A DNA stretch of 64,000 nucleotides from Lentisphaeria bacterium (GTDB lineage: Bacteria; Verrucomicrobiota; Lentisphaeria; Victivallales; Victivallaceae). The notes under the pieces are model-generated. The model made no database searches and had not been told where the DNA came from. It worked only from the letters and a program-made list of their open reading frames with translations. The DNA lies in assembly GCA_017456285.1 (NCBI GenBank), contig JAFTJQ010000012.1, positions 1 to 64,000 on the forward strand. The letters are read 5' to 3'. The position numbers and the translations under genes are program-made. Positions within the stretch are counted from its first letter, which is position 1; every line of letters starts with the position of its first letter. This document shows, in pieces, positions 25,450-33,523 of the stretch.

Positions 25450-25470
25450 ATGGATTTACTTTTATATTGA
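25450..25470 (+). CDS. Possible six-residue leader peptide (MDLLLY)
   Basis: ATG with a strong AGAGGAGA site, then GAT TTA CTT TTA TAT TGA. It ends 85 bases before the decarboxylase start. An imperfect hairpin follows (TGTCG…CGACA, about 25479-25515) before the decarboxylase ribosome site. The arrangement resembles leader-controlled polyamine genes, but a coding role is unproven. Confidence 0.3.
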   Translation: MDLLLY

Positions 25471-25555
25471 AAAATTTTTGTCGTAATTGGGGTAAATATA
25501 AAAATCTCCCGACACAAATCGGTATAAAAATCCATGAACAAAAGGAGGAATCAAT

Positions 25556-27886
25556 ATGAAAATAACTCTCGCTGATTGGCCGGTTCTAATTGTATCCGGG
25601 GAATTTTTAACAAATAACAACGAAGGGCACCGCTTACGAGAACTTTTAGAAGAATTAGAGAAGACTTCTGACTGCAAAACAATTTCTGCTACAACCTATG
25701 AAGATGCTCTGGAAATTTTTTCCAGCCGTGCCGATATTGGCTGTGTGGTAATTGACTGGGATTTAGAGTTTGAACAAAGCGATGAAAAAATGGCCCCTGA
25801 ATGTTTACTTAAAAATATCAGGAAACGCAATTCCAAAATTCCGGTAATTTTGCTGACAGATCATCTGGAAACAGAAAATCTTTCAAAATGTATATTAAAC
25901 CAAATCAATGACTGTCTATGGAAAACGGCAGATACCATTGAATTTATTGCAGGCAGAATTGCTAATTGGGTAAAAAGTTATTCTGAAAATGTTGTCCCGG
26001 AATTTTTCGGAAAACTTGTAAAATATTCTGAACTATATAAATATGCATGGCACACCCCTGGACATTTAGGAGGACAAGGATTCCTGAGAGCGCCTGCCGG
26101 AGTGGTGATGTTTAAATTTTTCGGAGAAAATACCTTTCGTAGCGACCTGTCAATTTCAGTACCCGAATTGGGTTCGCTATTAGATCATGAGGGCGCTGTC
26201 GGCGATGCAGAACTCCATTCAGCTCAGGTATTCGGAGCTGATCAAACCTATTATGTACTCAATGGAACCAGCACGGTCAATCAAATTATTTGGAGAAGTC
26301 AGGTGCTTGCCGGAGATATAGCTTTGGTTGATCGAAACTGTCACAAATCCCTTAATTATGCGATGGTCATTACCGGAGCAACCCCGGTTTATATGATACC
26401 TCGCCGTAACTCTTACGGTATTATCGGGCCGGTTCGATTGTCCGAATTTTCAGCTGATTCAATCAAAAAACGTATTGAAGCCAACCCTTTAATCAAAGAT
26501 AAAAATAATGTATCTCATATTCAAATGAGTGCGCTTACCAATTCAACTTATGACGGAGTATGCTATAATACCAAAGCAATTATTGCAGAAAATAATACCC
26601 GACATGCAGTAAATTTCGGACTGAACAAAACAGAAATGATTAAAAATTTTCACTTTGATGAAGCATGGTATGCTTATGCACATTTTCATCCGATTTATAA
26701 TGATCATTACGGCATGGCGATACATGATTGTAATCAGCCGGTATTTTGTTCTCAATCCACCCATAAACTTTTAACCGCATTTTCTCAGGCTTCAATGCTC
26801 CACATTCGCAATGGTGAAAAATGCAAAATTGATCCGATACTTTTCAATGAATCATATATGATGCATGGCTCGACTTCTCCGCAGTACAGCATGATTGCCT
26901 CATTAGATGTAGCAACCCAGATGATGGAGGATAATGGGAAAACTATTCTCGGAGATATCATTCAAGAAGCGGTTCAACTGCGTCGCAAAATAGCAAGTTT
27001 AGAGCGAGAATTTCGTAAAAACGATGATTGGTTTTTCAGCATGTGGCAGCCTAAACACATCCGATACAATAATACCGATATTGATTTTGCAGATTGTCCA
27101 AGTGATTACTTAGCAGAAAATCAAGCACCATGGGTGCTTAATTCAAAAGATAATTGGCATGGGTTTGAGGATATTGAAGATGATTATGTAATGCTTGACC
27201 CTATCAAACTTACGATTTTAACACCAGGTATGGGCGAAGACGGTAATCTTATTGCACAAGGGGGGATTCCGGCAACAATCGTCAGTAATTTTTTAATTAA
27301 ACATAATATTGTCTGCGAAAAAACAGATTATTATTCATTTCTGTTATTAAATTCTCTCGGGACTAATCGCGCTAAACAAGGCTCTCTTCTTGCGGCATTA
27401 TTTGCGTTTAAAAAACTTTATGATAATGATGTTCCTCTGGAAAAAGTCTTTCCTGAATTAGTAAAAAATTATCCTGACCGTTACAAGAAAGAAACCTTAA
27501 AAACTCATTGTGATAATATGCATAGTTACTTGAAAAAACATAAAATTATCGAATTAATGCATCGTGCTTTTGAAGTTATTCCAACTCCGTCAATGCTTCC
27601 CGTAGATGCTGCTGCACATGTAGTTAGGGGAAATGTAGAGATGGTCGACGTCGCTAAATTACATAATCGCACAGTTGCAGTAATGTTAGTCCCCTATCCT
27701 CCCGGGATTCCGGTAATGATGGGAGGAGAAAATGTATCGGGTGATGCTTCTATTATCGCGGAATATTTGCTTGCCAGAGAAGAATTTGAAAATATTTTCC
27801 CCGGATATGAAGGTGATATTCACGGCATTACCAGAGAAAAACGCAGTGAACGAGTTGTTTTTCGTACATTATGTATCAAAAAATAA
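25556..27886 (+). CDS. Orn/Lys/Arg decarboxylase, lysine/ornithine-like
   Basis: A 776-residue fold-type I PLP decarboxylase with an N-terminal wing domain (1-145), core and C-terminal domain. PLP elements: YAWHTPGHLGGQGF, VDRNCHKSLNYA, HFDEAWYAY and lysine K404 in QSTHKLLTAFSQAS. The segment SDLSISVPELGSLLDHEGAV and HTPGH follow lysine/ornithine enzymes (CadA/LdcC/SpeF type), unlike the AdiA-like enzyme at 12474. The exact substrate is not certain. AAAAGGAGG precedes the ATG. It is paired with the next gene, a GadC-like antiporter, and both lie between the two tRNA-fMet copies. The product is probably a diamine plus CO2, consuming a proton. Confidence 0.87.
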   Translation: MKITLADWPVLIVSGEFLTNNNEGHRLRELLEELEKTSDCKTISATTYEDALEIFSSRADIGCVVIDWDLEFEQSDEKMAPECLLKNIRKRNSKIPVILLTDHLETENLSKCILNQINDCLWKTADTIEFIAGRIANWVKSYSENVVPEFFGKLVKYSELYKYAWHTPGHLGGQGFLRAPAGVVMFKFFGENTFRSDLSISVPELGSLLDHEGAVGDAELHSAQVFGADQTYYVLNGTSTVNQIIWRSQVLAGDIALVDRNCHKSLNYAMVITGATPVYMIPRRNSYGIIGPVRLSEFSADSIKKRIEANPLIKDKNNVSHIQMSALTNSTYDGVCYNTKAIIAENNTRHAVNFGLNKTEMIKNFHFDEAWYAYAHFHPIYNDHYGMAIHDCNQPVFCSQSTHKLLTAFSQASMLHIRNGEKCKIDPILFNESYMMHGSTSPQYSMIASLDVATQMMEDNGKTILGDIIQEAVQLRRKIASLEREFRKNDDWFFSMWQPKHIRYNNTDIDFADCPSDYLAENQAPWVLNSKDNWHGFEDIEDDYVMLDPIKLTILTPGMGEDGNLIAQGGIPATIVSNFLIKHNIVCEKTDYYSFLLLNSLGTNRAKQGSLLAALFAFKKLYDNDVPLEKVFPELVKNYPDRYKKETLKTHCDNMHSYLKKHKIIELMHRAFEVIPTPSMLPVDAAAHVVRGNVEMVDVAKLHNRTVAVMLVPYPPGIPVMMGGENVSGDASIIAEYLLAREEFENIFPGYEGDIHGITREKRSERVVFRTLCIKK

Positions 27887-27903
27887 AAATAGGAGAATAA
27901 AAA

Positions 27904-29292
27904 ATGAAAAAGAGTTTTTTAAGTATTACGACAATGTCTTTACTGACGGTTGCAGCAGTTTTATCACTGCGAAATTTACCCTCAGAAGCAGAATATGGTT
28001 ATAGTGTAATATTTTATATTACTATGGCGGCGCTCTGTTTTTTTGTTCCGTCGGCCTTAGTTTCCGCCGAACTTGCTTCCAGTTGGCCAGAAGACGGAGG
28101 CATCTATTTATGGGTAAAAGAGGCATTTGGGCCTAAATGGGGATTTGTTGCAGTTTTCATGCAATGGGTGGAAAACTTACCATGGTTTCCTGCGGTATTA
28201 ACTTTTGTGGCATCTTCTATCGCCTATATTTTTAATCCTGAATGGGCGCAAAACCGCTGGTTTGTTTTAATTACCATCTGGGTAATGTTGTGGTTGGCAA
28301 CATTTCTCAATTTTCGCGGAATGCGTCTGTCGGCATGGTTAAGCAGTTCCGGAGCCTTAGCAGGCACATTAATTCCCGGTGCAGCAATTATTCTTATGGC
28401 AATGGGCTATATTATTGCGGGCAAGCCTCCGCAAATTACATTCAGTGCAGATTCTTTAATTCCGAACCTCAATAACTGGAATCAACTCATGTTATTATCA
28501 GGAATGATGGTCGCTCTTGCCGGTATGGAAATGTCTGCAATTCACGTTACAGAAATGAAAAATCCGAGTCGAGATTTCCCGAAAGCAATTTTTACAGCAT
28601 GTTTTTTGGTAATTTTATTAAGCGTATTAGGTGCATTAGCAATCGCATTGGTAATGCCGCCGAGTGAAATCAGCCTTGCCGCCGGAGCTGATCAAGCCTT
28701 TGATGCAATGTTCAAAATTTTCCATATTCCGTGGATGACTCCTATTATGTGCTTTTTGCTTTCCTATGGGGCATTAACCATGGTTGTTACTTGGGTTCTC
28801 GGCCCATCAAAAGGGGTTTTGGAAGTAGCAAAAGAGGGATATTTACCTAAGGCATGGCAACATCGCAATAAAGATGGAATGCCGACAACAATTTTAATTA
28901 TTCAAGCCATAATATCTTCGTTGTTAGCCTTGGTTGTACTTTTCATGCCGACAATCAGCGGTGCATTTTGGCTGATGTCAGCTTTAACCGCCCAGTTATA
29001 TATGGTTATGTATCTATTAATGTTTGCGGCAGCGATTAAATTGCGTTACAGCAAGCCTGATATTGCCCGAGCCTATAAAGTTCCGGGCGGCAAAATCGGC
29101 ATGTGGTTAGTTTCTGGTATCGCATTCCTTACCTCTTTTTTTGCAATTATTACCGGATTCATTCCGACTCCCGGGATTCGAGAAAAAGGCATGTTGCATA
29201 TATTGGGCTACATTGCATTTCTTTTAATCGGCATGATAGTATTTATCCTTATCCCCTTGTGGTTATATAAACACACTCAAAAAAGCGAATAA
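27904..29292 (+). CDS. GadC-like amino acid antiporter (APC superfamily)
   Basis: A 462-residue, 12-helix transporter of the glutamate:GABA antiporter type: LSLRNLPSEAEYG at helix 1, WPEDGGIYLWVKEAFGPKWGF, EMSAIHVTEMKNPSRDFPKA and WVLGPSKGVLEVAKEGYLP are GadC hallmarks. No glutamate decarboxylase is nearby; instead it follows the Orn/Lys/Arg decarboxylase by 17 bases, so its substrates are probably an amino acid and its diamine. It lacks a long GadC C-plug: the protein ends KHTQKSE, and those last codons lie inside the tRNA-fMet repeat, which suggests that its 3' end was replaced at the recombination point. Confidence 0.87.
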   Translation: MKKSFLSITTMSLLTVAAVLSLRNLPSEAEYGYSVIFYITMAALCFFVPSALVSAELASSWPEDGGIYLWVKEAFGPKWGFVAVFMQWVENLPWFPAVLTFVASSIAYIFNPEWAQNRWFVLITIWVMLWLATFLNFRGMRLSAWLSSSGALAGTLIPGAAIILMAMGYIIAGKPPQITFSADSLIPNLNNWNQLMLLSGMMVALAGMEMSAIHVTEMKNPSRDFPKAIFTACFLVILLSVLGALAIALVMPPSEISLAAGADQAFDAMFKIFHIPWMTPIMCFLLSYGALTMVVTWVLGPSKGVLEVAKEGYLPKAWQHRNKDGMPTTILIIQAIISSLLALVVLFMPTISGAFWLMSALTAQLYMVMYLLMFAAAIKLRYSKPDIARAYKVPGGKIGMWLVSGIAFLTSFFAIITGFIPTPGIREKGMLHILGYIAFLLIGMIVFILIPLWLYKHTQKSE

Positions 29293-29298
29293 GATTAC

Positions 29299-29326
29299 TT
29301 GTAAAAGCTAAAAAATGTGATATATT
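29299..29326 (+). promoter_or_regulatory. Promoter of tRNA-fMet copy 2
   Basis: Same TTGTAA-16-TATATT element as copy 1, with GTGA before the -10. Confidence 0.75.
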
Positions 29327-29337
29327 ATATAAAACAT

Positions 29338-29413
29338 TGCGGGGTGGAGCAGTGGTTAGCTCGTCAGGCTCATAACCTGAAGGCCATAGGTTCGATTCCT
29401 ATCCCCGCTACCA
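29338..29413 (+). tRNA. Initiator tRNA-fMet (CAU), copy 2
   Basis: Identical over all 76 bases to the tRNA at 24429-24504, with the same initiator features and encoded CCA. Confidence 0.93.
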
Positions 29414-29423
29414 AAAAATTTCA

Positions 29424-29453
29424 CGCCTGACTGAAAAGTCAGGCGTTTTTTTT
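29424..29453 (+). terminator. Terminator after tRNA-fMet copy 2
   Basis: Perfect 9-bp stem CGCCTGACT/AGTCAGGCG with a GAAA loop and eight T. It differs from the terminator after copy 1. Confidence 0.92.
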
Positions 29454-29471
29454 AGAAAAAAGGAGGATATC

Positions 29472-29648
29472 ATGGAGGTATTTAGATTACTTATAGGTCT
29501 GCTTGTTATAGTTGGTGTGTTTTTGATAATTAGAGAATTTTGGTGTTGGTTTTATAAATCTAACGAAATATCAAGTCAAGTAAAGGCACTTTCACGGAAA
29601 TTAGAGGAACTTTCACAGAAAGTAGATGATTTGTCCAAGAATCATTGA
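29472..29648 (+). CDS. 58-residue single-pass membrane protein with coiled coil
   Basis: ATG with an AAAGGAGGA site eight bases upstream. Residues 5-20 form one membrane helix (LLIGLLVIVGVFLIIR), and residues 34-58 form a short heptad-like coil (SSQVKALSRKLEELSQKVDDL). It is closed by its own terminator. No family recognised; the topology resembles small membrane-associated accessory proteins. It lies just outside the tRNA-bounded segment. Confidence 0.7.
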   Translation: MEVFRLLIGLLVIVGVFLIIREFWCWFYKSNEISSQVKALSRKLEELSQKVDDLSKNH

Positions 29649-29669
29649 GAGAAAATATATAAAATTTCA

Positions 29670-29695
29670 GCCAGTCACCCGACTGGCTTTTTTTG
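29670..29695 (+). terminator. Terminator after the 58-residue gene
   Basis: GCCAGTC/GACTGGC stem with a 4-base loop and seven T. Confidence 0.88.
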
Positions 29696-30184
29696 TGCCG
29701 AAAAAGTGCTTATCACAAAGGACTTTGCAAAAGAACTGAAATTCTCTAAAACCCTCCCCGGACTCCGTAGCCTCGGCGAAGGAGTCTCTGATTCTCCGTT
29801 TTTCTCTGGGACTGCGTGCCATGTCCTTCGGAGATAAAGTTTGTGTAAATCGTTGAACAACATCGAATAATAAATTCAGATCCTCGCAATGGTTTTTCGT
29901 CGCCATTGCAAAGCAGAGAATAGAATTGCACAACTCTCGTCCACAACTTCCCAAGAGTGATGTCCGCAAAATAGGAGCAACTGTACGAAAAATTCAGTTT
30001 TTTGCGTATCTTCTATTACAACGGCATGAACACAAAAAAAATAATTAATTTTTTTCATTTAAAAGTTGACAATATACTTCTGTAGAGCTATATTAAATAC
30101 TGTGCGGCATTACTGAAATGTGATAATGCTTCAAGTTTGGTAATGTTTTCCAAATAATAAAAAAGGACAAGAGGATTTTAAAAA
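29696..30184. other. Intergenic region without a supported gene
   Basis: Several overlapping minus-strand frames of 60-100 codons exist here, but none has a ribosome site or recognisable domain, and they contradict one another. A segment near 29750-29800 (CCTCGGCGAAGGAG) faintly resembles the palindromic DNA beside tRNA-Val. A promoter for the next gene lies at 30066-30094. Confidence 0.5.
30066..30094 (+). promoter_or_regulatory. Promoter of the membrane-anchored protein gene
   Basis: TTGACA, 17 bases, TATATT; about 90 bases before the start codon. Confidence 0.6.
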
Positions 30185-30682
30185 ATGGCGGAAAATAAGA
30201 AAAAAGGATCATCATGCGGGGTAATTTTTGTTGTCATCGTAATTATTTGTATAGTTTATGCTTGTAATAGTGGAAGTTCATCAAAAAACAGTAACGACAA
30301 CAACAAAACAACGGTCATTGAGCAGGTTACATCCGCCCAGAGCCAGTTCGTTAATGCCTTTTCCAGTATACTGAAATCTGGATATAAATTTCATGCGCTC
30401 TACACAACGAAATCCAAAGACTTTAGAAATGTTTACATTATTGGAGGTGTCGTAGAGAAAAATGGCGAGTATTATTCTTGTATTTGGCACTCTAATTCTA
30501 TACAAGCTAAAAACGGTAGCCTTACTGGGCTCACCTTTTCATTTGATGATGCTGCCTTTGAAGTTTCTGGAATGGGCAAAGCAAATAAAGTGAATTCTTG
30601 GGATGATGGAGTGAGTCGAATCAAAGAAAAACTTGCTGAAGAAATGCAAAAAATAGAAGAACAAAAGAAAAAAGGTCAGTAA
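30185..30682 (+). CDS. Membrane-anchored hypothetical protein
   Basis: 165 residues: a basic N-terminus (MAENKKKGS), one membrane helix at about 12-27 (GVIFVVIVIICIVYACN), a Ser/Asn/Lys linker, then a soluble domain (residues 50-140) and a Lys/Glu/Gln-rich helical tail. The cysteine at the end of the helix does not sit in a convincing lipobox. Family unknown. It has its own promoter and an AAGAGGA site. Confidence 0.65.
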   Translation: MAENKKKGSSCGVIFVVIVIICIVYACNSGSSSKNSNDNNKTTVIEQVTSAQSQFVNAFSSILKSGYKFHALYTTKSKDFRNVYIIGGVVEKNGEYYSCIWHSNSIQAKNGSLTGLTFSFDDAAFEVSGMGKANKVNSWDDGVSRIKEKLAEEMQKIEEQKKKGQ

Positions 30683-30827
30683 AAGTTTTTCTGCAAACGA
30701 CGCAAACATCATTTTCTATTCACTATGTTTTATCAATAGTTAATAAACGAGATATAAAAAATCCCTGACCGGCAAATTGAGCTTTTCAAATCTGCCAATC
30801 GGGGTTGGTAATACACAAAACAATATT

Positions 30828-31922
30828 TTATTCATCGTCCATTGAGACAGGATCTGGGATAAAATTATCATCGTCATAATATTCAGAGCAATTTCCCCAC
30901 GACAATTCAATACTTCTGGGAGAGTCTATTTCCAAAAAATCTATTTTATACTCTTCTCCTTCCTTATGGACTGTCACGATACAAGAAAACTCTCGTTTGG
31001 CTTCAACTGTACCACGTAAGCGATCCCAATATCCAATAATTCCTTTCTCTTCAGAATCATATATCCCACTATCTATATCATCAATGTCTATATGTGACTT
31101 AAAACTAAACAAACCGCTTACCGAAATCTCTGCCGTATTGTTTGCGTTATCATAATCAATAATGTCTGTGTCCATTTTTAATATATTCAAACTTTTATAG
31201 TCTACATCTGGTTCACTAAAATCATCCCATGACAGTTTATCAGGATCAATTGTCACAACTAAATCGTTAAATTGTTTTAAGAATTCATTAATGAAAGAGT
31301 TTTGAACACAATCTTTTATCATTGTCCTTTCCTGAGCAATTATAGAAGTGATAGTGTCCAATAAGGCTGGAAGAGTTTTATAAAAAGCAAATGAATTTTT
31401 ATACTCATCTCGTTCGCATATTTTTCCCCAATCTTTTGTATTTCCAGATACAATTGCGACTTTATGGCCATTATTTTTTGCCCAATTTAACAATGAATTT
31501 GCGACAAATGCATCTGGGAATTCTGTTTTCCCTCCTTGAAATGGGAACCTTGCAGAAAAATAATCATCAAAAACCTCTTCTGGATTACTATGGGATAAGG
31601 CGACTTCTTCTCCCAAATGATATAAGTTTTTTTCTATTTCATCCCAAATTTGTGCTGCCAAATCCTTGTTATTTTTTAAGATAGGTTCTATATTTTCTGC
31701 TCCAGGAATTGTATAAAAAATTTTATTTGCCTGTATCGCGTTTGTTAACTGTTTGACATGAGATTTTATATGTTTGTTAATCTCGTTTGTAACAACCGAT
31801 GAAATAGCAAGAGAAATCTCTCCAGAATTAATATGTTCTGCAAGTTTTTGAAAAAATTTGTTTTTAACAGAAAAATTGCAGCTTTCAAACACTTGAGTGT
31901 CAAGAAAAACATAATTGCCCAT
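30828..31922 (-). CDS. PIN-domain (DUF4935-like) predicted RNase
   Basis: A 364-residue protein with a PIN-type nuclease domain in the first ~190 residues. VFLDTQVFESCNF holds the first Asp, EFPDAFVANSLLNWA the second acidic site and VSGNTKDW the last, matching DUF4935/PIN_16 proteins. The C-terminal 170 residues are acidic and unassigned. Such genes occur in defence and accessory islands as presumed RNA-cleaving effectors. No antitoxin-like gene is adjacent; a truncated insertion sequence begins about 45 bases upstream of its start. Confidence 0.78.
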   Translation of the reverse strand: MGNYVFLDTQVFESCNFSVKNKFFQKLAEHINSGEISLAISSVVTNEINKHIKSHVKQLTNAIQANKIFYTIPGAENIEPILKNNKDLAAQIWDEIEKNLYHLGEEVALSHSNPEEVFDDYFSARFPFQGGKTEFPDAFVANSLLNWAKNNGHKVAIVSGNTKDWGKICERDEYKNSFAFYKTLPALLDTITSIIAQERTMIKDCVQNSFINEFLKQFNDLVVTIDPDKLSWDDFSEPDVDYKSLNILKMDTDIIDYDNANNTAEISVSGLFSFKSHIDIDDIDSGIYDSEEKGIIGYWDRLRGTVEAKREFSCIVTVHKEGEEYKIDFLEIDSPRSIELSWGNCSEYYDDDNFIPDPVSMDDE

Positions 31923-31965
31923 ATAACAACTCCTCGCAAAAAATTAATAATTATCGCATAGTACA

Positions 31966-32486
31966 CTACTGTCCGGTAAAAATTACCGGAGTTAATTGAA
32001 ATTGTCGGGATTTGTTATATATTAAAAACGCTCAAATCTTTAATATTTAACACGAAAGGCCCGAACGATGTATTACAATAGTATATATTCTCAACTTTTC
32101 AACTTCATCCCCCGATATCGTTTTGAAAAAATCGTAAAAAAGTTAGGCGGAGACCGATATTGCAAGCATTTTACCGCATGGAAACAGTTTCTGACTTTGC
32201 TGTTTGCTCAAATTTCCGGTAAGGATTCTTTGCGTGAAATTGAAAACGCTTTGCTTGCCAACCACAAACGTCTTTATCACCTCGGCATGGAGGCTGTGGC
32301 AAAATCTACGCTTTCTGAAGCAATGAACCGCCGCAATCCGGAAATATTCAAAGTACTGTTTGAAGAAATTTTTGATCGGGTCATGGCAGTTGCTCCAAAA
32401 CACAAATTCAAGTTCAAAAATCCGCTGTATGCCATTGACAGCACAACGATCGATCTTTGTCTGTCTCGCTATAACTGGGCTTATAT
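31966..32486 (+). mobile_element. Truncated IS4-type insertion sequence (left end)
   Basis: The left boundary is marked by TACTGTCCGGTAAAAATTACCGG, a palindromic IS4-like end. A promoter (TTGAAA, 16 bases, TATATT, 31996-32023) drives the transposase. Homology stops abruptly near 32486, where GC-richer foreign DNA begins, so the right two thirds are missing. Confidence 0.75.
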
Positions 32487-32490
32487 GTAG
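32068..32490 (+). pseudogene. IS4-family transposase, N-terminal fragment
   Basis: 140 codons with the DUF4372 N-terminal domain (SIYSQLFNFIPRYRFEKIV) and the first catalytic Asp region PLYAIDSTTIDLCLS, after which the frame hits a stop in unrelated sequence. Full-length relatives have about 380 residues, so the second and third catalytic acids (DDE) are lost and it cannot transpose. Confidence 0.88.
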
Positions 32491-32762
32491 CCCACGCCGG
32501 AGCGATCCTCGGCGGATGGTACAAAACCGCAGAAGCGGTCAACGCCCTTATCCCCCTCGGAGATCTCAGCGAAATCAATGAAACACTGGAAAGTTGCGTG
32601 GCGTACCACCGCGACCATGGGGAGCAGTACCGCCTCCCAAGAACATTTGCCAGCGTGGAGGACTACCAGAAAGCGGTGGATGCCGAGCTTGCGGCACTCC
32701 GCTCCGGCAACCGAAACTTTGAAGGCATCGGATGGCCCGGCAAAAATGGGAGGGTGAAATAA
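32487..32762 (+). pseudogene. 5'-truncated mobile-element gene
   Basis: An open frame of 91 residues (VAHAGAILGGWYKTAEAVN … FEGIGWPGKNGRVK) with no start; its 5' part was removed at the insertion-sequence junction. Codon use is clearly GC-richer than the neighbourhood. Its stop overlaps the next start by one base (TAATG). Function not recognised. Confidence 0.6.
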
Positions 32763-32962
32763 TGCCTGATACCAAGACCAGCATCTCCGTGCGGCTCACC
32801 GGCACGGATGTAAATATTTTTTGCGTGTTCGCCAAAGTCAGAGTGGCACTCCGTCAGAACGGACGCTCCGATCTCATCAAGGAATTCACAGATTACATCA
32901 CCAGCAGCAGTTCCTACGAAAAGGCTCTCTGCCGCGTGATGGAAAATGTCATCGTAAAATAA
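32762..32962 (+). CDS. Small protein typical of integrative elements
   Basis: 66 residues, MPDTKTSISVRLTGTDVNIF … EKALCRVMENVIVK. The pattern 'TGTDxNIF…' followed by a helical DYxxSSSSYEKAL tail is shared, to my recollection, by small proteins encoded in conjugative elements of anaerobes. GGGAGGGTGAAATA precedes the ATG. GC-rich codon use fits the fragment upstream. Probably a surviving cargo gene; function unknown. Confidence 0.6.
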   Translation: MPDTKTSISVRLTGTDVNIFCVFAKVRVALRQNGRSDLIKEFTDYITSSSSYEKALCRVMENVIVK

Positions 32963-32973
32963 ATGGAAGAAAA

Positions 32974-33180
32974 ATGAAGACCATTTTAATAGAAAAGATC
33001 GCCAAACGGCTGAAATTTTAAGAACTTATAATCACGGCATCACTTTTTATTACTTTGCTTTTAGGCTTCGGAGCGTTGTACATTGCCGTACCACTTGCAA
33101 TCGGCGTATGGAGCATAACCGGACTATGCCTGACAGCCTTTATCGGTATCCGCATTGCCATCTGGTGGTGTTACGGATAA
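32974..33180 (+). pseudogene. Small membrane protein interrupted by a stop codon
   Basis: Reading from ATG 32974: MKTILIEKIAKRLKF, then TAA, then in the same frame ELIITASLFITLLLGFGALYI and a second membrane segment to WWCYG and a stop at 33178. One nonsense codon thus splits a 68-residue two-helix membrane protein. It belongs to the same element remnant. Confidence 0.6.
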
Positions 33181-33265
33181 ATAAAATCATACTCAAAATA
33201 CCAGTAGTAGACTAAAAAATCAGTTTTTTTATTGCAAAAAATATTCAAAAAGGCTGATTTACCAT

Positions 33266-33293
33266 TTGACTTTTGTTTTTCGGCTGATATATT
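33266..33293 (+). promoter_or_regulatory. Promoter of the XRE-type regulator fragment
   Basis: TTGACT, 16 bases, TATATT, about 45 bases before the start codon of the helix-turn-helix gene. Confidence 0.65.
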
Positions 33294-33336
33294 ACAAGCA
33301 AAGCTTGTATTTACCGACAACCACGATGGCGAAAAA

Positions 33337-33492
33337 ATGGAAGCATCGTATAAAAAACTTTGGAAACTTTTAATCGATCGGGATATGTCGAAAATTGATT
33401 TGCGTTTGAAAGCGGGAATCAGCACCATGGCTTTGGCTAAATTGGGTAAAAATGATTTATTACACCAAGATAAAAACAGGCTTAAAACTTGA
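33337..33492 (+). pseudogene. Cro/C1-type HTH regulator fused to a restriction-gene tail
   Basis: From ATG 33337 the frame encodes an XRE helix-turn-helix (YKKLWKLLIDRDMSKIDLRLKAGISTMALAKLGKN) and then turns into nonsense. From 33452 another frame reads MIYYTKIKTGLKLEIEE and stop (33505), which is nearly the C-terminus of the MjaI-like enzyme 600 bases downstream (MIYYTKTKTGLKIEVEE). So a deletion joined the regulator to the tail of a restriction-endonuclease gene. An intact relative probably served as a restriction-modification controller. Confidence 0.75.
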
Positions 33493-33523
33493 AATTGAAG
33501 AATGATATGAGAGGTAAGACTTT

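Larger units (their letters stand above)
29276..29413 (+). repeat. 138-bp direct repeat with tRNA-fMet, copy 2
   Basis: Partner of 24367-24504, with one A/T difference in the promoter spacer. Its first 17 bases encode the C-terminus and stop codon of the GadC-like antiporter. Confidence 0.96.

Noticed and set aside
27904-29292. Glutamate decarboxylase (GadB/GadC) acid-resistance system
   Set aside because: The transporter is GadC-like, but the partner is a wing-domain Orn/Lys/Arg decarboxylase and not a GadB-type enzyme.
29667-30058. Overlapping minus-strand frames of 60-100 codons after the 58-residue gene
   Set aside because: Three phases are open at once, none with a ribosome site or family match, and one overlaps a strong terminator.
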